From: SZUA-430 sp034440355
GTDB taxonomy: Bacteria; Pseudomonadota; Alphaproteobacteria; Micropepsales; Micropepsaceae
NCBI GenBank assembly: GCA_034440355.1
Contig: JAWXBY010000004.1
Span: 1-10,060, forward strand
Length of the DNA stretch: 10,060 nucleotides
Direction: 5' to 3'
Shown here: in pieces, positions 7,063 through 10,060 of the stretch
Layout of the letters: each line of letters opens with the position of its first letter
Numbering within the stretch: position 1 is the first letter of the stretch
Notes under the pieces: generated by a model
Database searches by the model: none
Told to the model about the DNA's origin: nothing
What the model saw: the letters and a program-made list of their open reading frames with translations, nothing else
Position numbers and translations under genes: made by a program

Positions 7063-7067
7063 GTCGT

Positions 7068-7226
7068 TCAACCCTTTGGCGATGGCGTTTGCTGCGACGA
7101 CGCCGACTTCGGACCGTCGAGCGTGCGCTGCAAATTTTCCAGATCCTTCGCGCTGCTCCATGCCTGCTGGCCGTGGGCCAACAGGATAGCGGCCGAGACA
7201 ATGAAGACAACAATGCCTCGCAACAT
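7068..7226 (-). CDS. small exported peptide upstream of paralog B
   Basis: This is a 52-codon ORF. It begins MLRGIVVFIVSAAILLAHG, a good signal-peptide or anchor shape, with a possible cut after residue 19-23. The rest is polar: KDLENLQRTLDGPKS, then a Ser/Gln/Pro tail ending SPKG. A G-rich ribosome site (GGGGGA, about 7 bp from the ATG) precedes it, and it ends 5 bp before the paralog B start, so the two are likely one operon. Its LQRTLD motif (residues 32-37) matches the C-terminal LQxTLD of both A and B. It may be a remnant of a third family member or a small partner. It is short, so coding status rests on the ribosome site, the signal-like start and tight spacing. Confidence 0.55.
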   Translation of the reverse strand: MLRGIVVFIVSAAILLAHGQQAWSSAKDLENLQRTLDGPKSASSQQTPSPKG

Positions 7227-7287
7227 AGTCCCGTCCCCCAACAGAACAGGACTATCCTAGTCGAAGTCGGCCGGTTCGCGAAATCGA

Positions 7288-7325
7288 CACAAACAAAAGG
7301 GCGTCCCGTTGCCGGAACGCCCTTT
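7288..7325 (-). terminator. intrinsic terminator of the rplM-rpsI operon
   Basis: On the minus strand, AAAGGGCGT (7325-7317) pairs perfectly with ACGCCCTTT (7304-7296). Three further pairs, one of them G-U, extend the stem to 12 bp with a 6-nt loop. It is followed by the T-rich tail TTTTGTTTGTG, partly within the stem end. It lies 35 bp after the rpsI stop codon and separates the ribosomal operon from the small-ORF / paralog B unit. Confidence 0.88.
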
Positions 7326-7359
7326 CCTTCCGCACCCTGTGGGGCGCGAATTCTGTCTT

Positions 7360-7851
7360 TTAGCGCTTCGAGAACTGGAAGCTGCGGCGGGCTTTGGCGC
7401 GGCCGAACTTCTTGCGTTCTACCATGCGGCTGTCGCGGGTCATGAAGCCGTGCTTTTTCAGGACGGGCTTCAGGTCGGGTTCGTAGTTGACGAGGGCGCG
7501 CGAGATGCCGTGGCGCACCGCGCCCGCTTGTCCCGAGAGACCGCCGCCGAGAACCGTGGCGACCACGTCGAACTGCGTTTCGCGGCCGGAGACGACCAGC
7601 GGCTGGCGCAGGATCATGCGCAGAACGGCGCGTGCGAAGTAGACGGTTTCGTCTTTCGAGTTGATCGTGACCTTGCCGGAGCCCGGCTTGATCCACACGC
7701 GAGCGACCGCGTTCTTGCGGCGGCCGGTCGCGTAGGCGCGGCCTTGCGCGTCGACCTTCTTGGTGGCGTCGGGCGTCTGCTGCGCGTCGCCGCTGGGGCG
7801 CTTGATCAGCGTGGCTTTGACGTCGCTGAATGAACGAACTTCATCGGCCAT
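7360..7851 (-). CDS. rpsI: 30S ribosomal protein S9
   Basis: S9 is a small-subunit head protein whose C-terminal tail reaches the P-site tRNA. The 163-residue protein has an N-terminal extension of about 35 residues, as is usual in alphaproteobacteria. It then shows ATGRRKNAVARVW (41-53), GGGLSGQAGAVRHGISRAL (102-120) and the basic tail DSRMVERKKFGRAKARRS, finishing with the conserved SKR end. It starts 3 bp after the rplM stop, with a GAGG ribosome site inside the end of rplM, giving the conserved rplM-rpsI operon. Transcription ends at the terminator at 7288-7325. Confidence 0.98.
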   Translation of the reverse strand: MADEVRSFSDVKATLIKRPSGDAQQTPDATKKVDAQGRAYATGRRKNAVARVWIKPGSGKVTINSKDETVYFARAVLRMILRQPLVVSGRETQFDVVATVLGGGLSGQAGAVRHGISRALVNYEPDLKPVLKKHGFMTRDSRMVERKKFGRAKARRSFQFSKR

Positions 7852-7854
7852 CGG

Positions 7855-8316
7855 TTAGCGCCTCACGTTCTTCGAATTCATGGATTTGACGTCCAGCGTC
7901 TTGGGCTGCTGCGCCGTTTGCTTGTGCTCAGGCCCAGCGTAGACGAACAGGTGACCGAGCTGCGCGCGGCCGAGCACGCCGCCGGGCAGCATGCGTTCGA
8001 CGGCCTTCTGCAGGACGCGTTCCGGGTGCTTGCCCGTCAGGATCTTGCCCACCACGCGGTCTTTGATGCCGCCCGGATAACCGGTGTGGTAGTGGAAGAC
8101 CTTGCCCTTCATCTTGTTGCCGGTGAGGACAACCTTGTCCGCATTGACGACGACGACGTTGTCACCGCAGTCCATGTGGGGGGTGTAGGTCGGCTTGTGT
8201 TTGCCGCGCAGGCGGGTCGCGATCACAGCGGCAAGGCGGCCGACGACGAGCCCATTGGCGTCGATCAGCACCCAGTCCTTCGTGATTTCCGACGCCTTGG
8301 CCGAATAGGTCGACAT
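7855..8316 (-). CDS. rplM: 50S ribosomal protein L13
   Basis: L13 is an early-assembling large-subunit protein that binds 23S rRNA. The 153-residue sequence shows the family blocks DWVLIDANGLVVGRLA (14-29), GKHKPTYTPHMDCGDNVVVVNA (38-59), VLTGNKMKGKVFHYHTGYPGG (63-83), and the signature region RVLQKAVERMLPGGVLGR (100-117). The length is slightly longer than the enteric protein, as is usual in this class. The ATG at 8316 is the family start; its ribosome site is weak (GGA about 16 bp upstream). It is the first gene of the rplM-rpsI operon, with a good promoter at 8356-8384. Confidence 0.98.
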   Translation of the reverse strand: MSTYSAKASEITKDWVLIDANGLVVGRLAAVIATRLRGKHKPTYTPHMDCGDNVVVVNADKVVLTGNKMKGKVFHYHTGYPGGIKDRVVGKILTGKHPERVLQKAVERMLPGGVLGRAQLGHLFVYAGPEHKQTAQQPKTLDVKSMNSKNVRR

Positions 8317-8355
8317 GACGTTCTAGCTAATCCATCTGGTTCGATTGGAGGCGCG

Positions 8356-8384
8356 TGGATAGAGGGGGCCACACGCATTGTCAA
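8356..8384 (-). promoter_or_regulatory. rplM-rpsI promoter (sigma70-like)
   Basis: On the minus strand a consensus TTGACA (8384-8379) is followed after exactly 17 bp by TATCCA (8361-8356). Transcription would start near 8349, giving a leader of about 33 nt before the rplM ATG. Position, spacing and the strong demand for this operon all support it. Confidence 0.65.
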
Positions 8385-8388
8385 TGCG
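8374..8388. promoter_or_regulatory. 15-bp perfect palindrome over the rplM -35 box
   Basis: CGCATTG-T-CAATGCG has 7-bp perfect arms around one central base and covers the whole -35 hexamer of the proposed rplM promoter. A protein bound here would block RNA polymerase. Part of the symmetry comes from the -35 itself, so chance is possible. Confidence 0.4.
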
Positions 8389-8430
8389 AATGGCTCTGAG
8401 TACGGCAGAAAAGCTAGCAAAATCTGATGT

Positions 8431-8444
8431 GGTAATATAATACC
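8431..8444. repeat. AT-rich 14-bp near-palindrome GGTAATATAATACC
   Basis: All pairs but one are symmetric. It lies just downstream of the stop of the 8457-9782 gene, in the 140-bp gap before rplM, and is a strong AT island in GC-rich surroundings. No T-run follows on the minus strand at the right distance and I could not assign a promoter to it. It could be a protein-binding site or a weak 3' hairpin. Confidence 0.25.
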
Positions 8445-8456
8445 GCTACACGATCG

Positions 8457-9782
8457 CTAGCGCCTCGGCGGCGGGCCGTCCTCCGCCATGGGCGGCGCCG
8501 ACGATGCATCCGGGAATGCGGGCGAGATCGGAAGCGGCGGCGGAACATCCGGGGCGACGGCGGGCGGCGCCACCAACGGCACGGCGGAAGGCTTCGGCTC
8601 GCTCGTTGGCAGAGGCGTCTCCTTCATCAACGCGGGCTCGGCGGAGAGTGGACGCGTGGACGGCTGAGCCGCAGACGCCGGCCGAAGCGGGGATGACGGC
8701 GCCGGGGAACAACGATCGCCAGCTTGGATTTGGCGAAGGCGGTTTTCGTATTCGGAAGTCGATCTGCCCCTTCCCGTCTCTCTTAAACGGTCGATCGCAA
8801 ATCTTTCGAGTTGGATGGCAAGCGCGCGCTCGCCCGTCGCCGCGAATGCGCATGCGACCGTATCGGCGGTGGCCGGATCGCCGGGCATGGCCGCCCATGC
8901 CGACAACGCATACTGAACCGCAAAGCGCGCGTAACCGCGGCCGAGACCGGGCTCGGTCGCATAGACCCATGCCAGGCTGTTTTGCACCTGCTCGTGCGTG
9001 GGCTCGGTCGCCATCGCTAGCTCCAGCACCTTTCGCTTGCCGGCGCCGTTCACCTGCCGCGCCAGGAGATAGAGGAACTGCGCGTGCGCATACGTCGACG
9101 TCAGGCCTTTGAGATAGCGCTGACGCGCGGGCCAATCGCGATAGTAGGCGCCGCCGTCGATTGAATAGTCTTCGTTCCGGGTCGGACCGCCCGCCGTCCA
9201 GTCCCAGTTGACCGCCAGCTTCGGCGTTAGATACCAGCGTACGAAGTAGTGGTCGTCGACCCAGACAAGGCGGATGTCCCACCCCATCCGCTGGCCGACG
9301 CTGATGATCAGTTGAGAGCCGATGTCGTCGTCGATGTAGTAGAGCGGCTTGTCGGGATCGATGTAGCGCGCGCGAAAGCCGTTCACTTCGCCGGGCGACA
9401 AGAGACGCCTGCGTTCTTCGCGCGATATCGCGAGCGGCGTGAGAGCGTCGCCGATCGTATCGGTCCAATCCTCGCGCGAGGTCGGCTGGATGAAGTTGTG
9501 TTTGGCGAGCGCGATCTGAATGGCGTCGAGGACTTCGATCGCCTCTCGGCGCGTGTCCGGCCGCGTGTGTTGAGAGGCCGCGTCGTACCGCGCGCGCTCC
9601 AGCGCCGAACGCAGGAGGTCGAACTTCGTCTTCGACACGCGACGGACGCTGCCTTCCATTTGCAGCATTTGATAGGACAGCGTCGCTTCAAGCGGCCGCG
9701 GCGCTTCGGCCGAGGCTTGCCCACTCGCGAATACGGCGACGCTAATCGCCGCGACCGCGGCGATGCGCTTCAAACCAAACAT
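8457..9782 (-). CDS. exported transglutaminase-like/TPR protein, apparently lacking the catalytic Cys
   Basis: This is a 441-residue protein. Residues 1-25 are a signal peptide ending QASA. Residues about 60-200 look like a bacterial transglutaminase-like domain: VNGFRARYIDPDKPLYYIDDD, then H178-Y-F-V-R-W183 and N192-W-D. In relatives the first block carries D-C-D with the nucleophile Cys; here the same place reads D151-D152-D153, while the His-Phe-x-Arg-Trp and Asn-Trp parts are kept. Residues about 228-337 are helical and TPR-like (AHAQFLYLLARQ, QNSLAWVYATEPGLG, ACAFAATGERALAIQLERFA). Residues 358-441 are Pro/Ala/Ser-rich and probably disordered, ending PPPRR. The ATG at 9782 is chosen over the in-frame GTG at 9791 because the GGGGGAG ribosome site lies about 9 bp before the ATG. 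It probably acts as a periplasmic binding or scaffold protein rather than an enzyme. Confidence 0.72.
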   Translation of the reverse strand: MFGLKRIAAVAAISVAVFASGQASAEAPRPLEATLSYQMLQMEGSVRRVSKTKFDLLRSALERARYDAASQHTRPDTRREAIEVLDAIQIALAKHNFIQPTSREDWTDTIGDALTPLAISREERRRLLSPGEVNGFRARYIDPDKPLYYIDDDIGSQLIISVGQRMGWDIRLVWVDDHYFVRWYLTPKLAVNWDWTAGGPTRNEDYSIDGGAYYRDWPARQRYLKGLTSTYAHAQFLYLLARQVNGAGKRKVLELAMATEPTHEQVQNSLAWVYATEPGLGRGYARFAVQYALSAWAAMPGDPATADTVACAFAATGERALAIQLERFAIDRLRETGRGRSTSEYENRLRQIQAGDRCSPAPSSPLRPASAAQPSTRPLSAEPALMKETPLPTSEPKPSAVPLVAPPAVAPDVPPPLPISPAFPDASSAPPMAEDGPPPRR

Positions 9783-9832
9783 GTCCCCCACTCCCCCAAT
9801 CGACGGCCGTTAGGCCGCCTTCGTCATTGTCC

Positions 9833-10060
9833 TCAAGCGCCCTCGGGCTTCGTGCAAACCTTTGCGCCGGAAGCGTCCGTCGAGACGACGCCGCATGTGT
9901 CTTGGCACCGCTTCGCCGCCGCCGCGTCGTTCGCGTCGATTCTGCTGCTGCGTGTCGCGCCGCCCGGCGCCGGGCAGCTGCGCGGCATGGTGCAGATCTT
10001 GTAGCCATCCTGATCGGTCGAGACGGCGCCGCCTTTGTCCGTACACGCTTTCGCGGCCGC
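9833..10060 (-). CDS. C-terminal end of a Cys-rich repeat protein (partial)
   Basis: This frame is open from the right window edge to a TGA at 9833-9835, giving 75 residues with no start codon in view. It contains two copies of a 26-residue module, at residues 1-26 and 47-72, identical at 16 of 26 positions: AAAK-x-C-x-D-x-x-G-x-VSTD-x-x-G-x-K-x-CT-x-P. The linker holds one further Cys. Such internal repetition in one frame is strong evidence that this frame is coding, and the other two minus-strand frames over the same bases are Arg-rich shadows. Conserved Cys pairs suggest disulfides and export. It ends 50 bp before the transglutaminase-like gene, which may be co-transcribed. I do not recognise the family. 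Confidence 0.65.
   Translation of the reverse strand, partial: AAAKACTDKGGAVSTDQDGYKICTMPRSCPAPGGATRSSRIDANDAAAAKRCQDTCGVVSTDASGAKVCTKPEGA
9845..10060 (-). repeat. two 26-residue coding repeats with 138-bp period
   Basis: The units are 10060-9983 and 9922-9845 on the minus strand, offset by 46 codons. Each holds Cys at unit positions 6 and 23 and the conserved VSTD and G-x-K blocks. More copies may lie beyond the right edge. Confidence 0.6.

Noticed and set aside
7063..7161. N-terminal extension of paralog B to 7161
   Set aside because: The start at 7062 has AAAGGG upstream and matches paralog A in length; the extension overlaps the small ORF at 7068-7226, which has its own ribosome site.
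9804..9817. Small hairpin CGGCC-GTTA-GGCCG between the repeat protein and the transglutaminase-like gene
   Set aside because: The stem is only 5 bp, each arm contains the self-complementary GGCC, and no T-run follows, so it is not a convincing terminator.
9810..10046. 78-codon minus-strand frame and the overlapping frame 9742-10008
   Set aside because: Both are Arg-rich without motifs. The third minus-strand frame over the same bases holds two clear protein repeats and is the better choice.
1..10060. Search for CRISPR arrays, insertion sequences, tRNA genes, phage or defence modules
   Set aside because: I saw no regularly spaced direct repeats, transposase or integrase motifs, tRNA-like folds or nuclease/toxin signatures on either strand.

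Overview
The window looks like a chromosomal segment of a GC-rich alphaproteobacterium. The evidence is the rplM-rpsI pair with an alphaproteobacterial-style S9 (N-terminal extension, 163 aa), the type of argC, and several uncharacterised families common in that class. I see no mobile element, CRISPR array, tRNA or rRNA. I cannot name a genus from sequence alone.

Layout, left to right. Positions 1-1096 (minus) hold argC (arginine biosynthesis) and, overlapping its stop codon by 4 bp, the first 17 codons of a gene with a signal-peptide-like start. Positions 1097-1301 are a divergent control region with three inverted repeats. Positions 1302-2135 (plus) encode a membrane protein with a bacterial GRDP/DUF1399-like N-terminal domain and a Gly/Cys-rich tail. 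Positions 2175-5299 (minus) are a tight run of four genes. In transcription order these are a membrane-anchored protein with EF-hand-like DxDxDG loops (A), a DUF2461 protein, a small secreted CFEC-motif protein, and a secreted PHB-depolymerase/feruloyl-esterase-like hydrolase.

Positions 5395-6198 (plus) encode a YwqG/DUF1963 protein. It is divergent from A, and its stop codon abuts that of a second copy of the EF-hand-like protein (B, 6199-7062, minus). Just upstream of B, in the same direction, is a previously unlisted 52-codon gene (7068-7226) with a signal-peptide-like N-terminus and a C-terminal LQxTLD motif also seen at the ends of A and B. A strong intrinsic terminator (7288-7325) then closes the rplM-rpsI operon (7360-8316), which has a good sigma70-like promoter overlapped by a perfect 15-bp palindrome. 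Positions 8457-9782 (minus) encode an exported protein with a transglutaminase-like fold, in which the expected catalytic Cys appears to be Asp, followed by TPR-like helices and a Pro-rich tail. Upstream of it, 9833-10060 (minus) is the C-terminal end of a Cys-rich protein made of repeats, with no methionine-started frame long enough to be obvious.

Most of the unfamiliar genes carry signal peptides or membrane anchors, so the roughly 6 kb between rpsI and argC looks like a lineage-specific cell-envelope cassette placed between housekeeping genes. The most interesting part is the A / DUF1963 / B / small-ORF cluster (4439-7226): two diverged copies of an apparently uncharacterised anchored, probably Ca2+-binding family around a DUF1963 gene.
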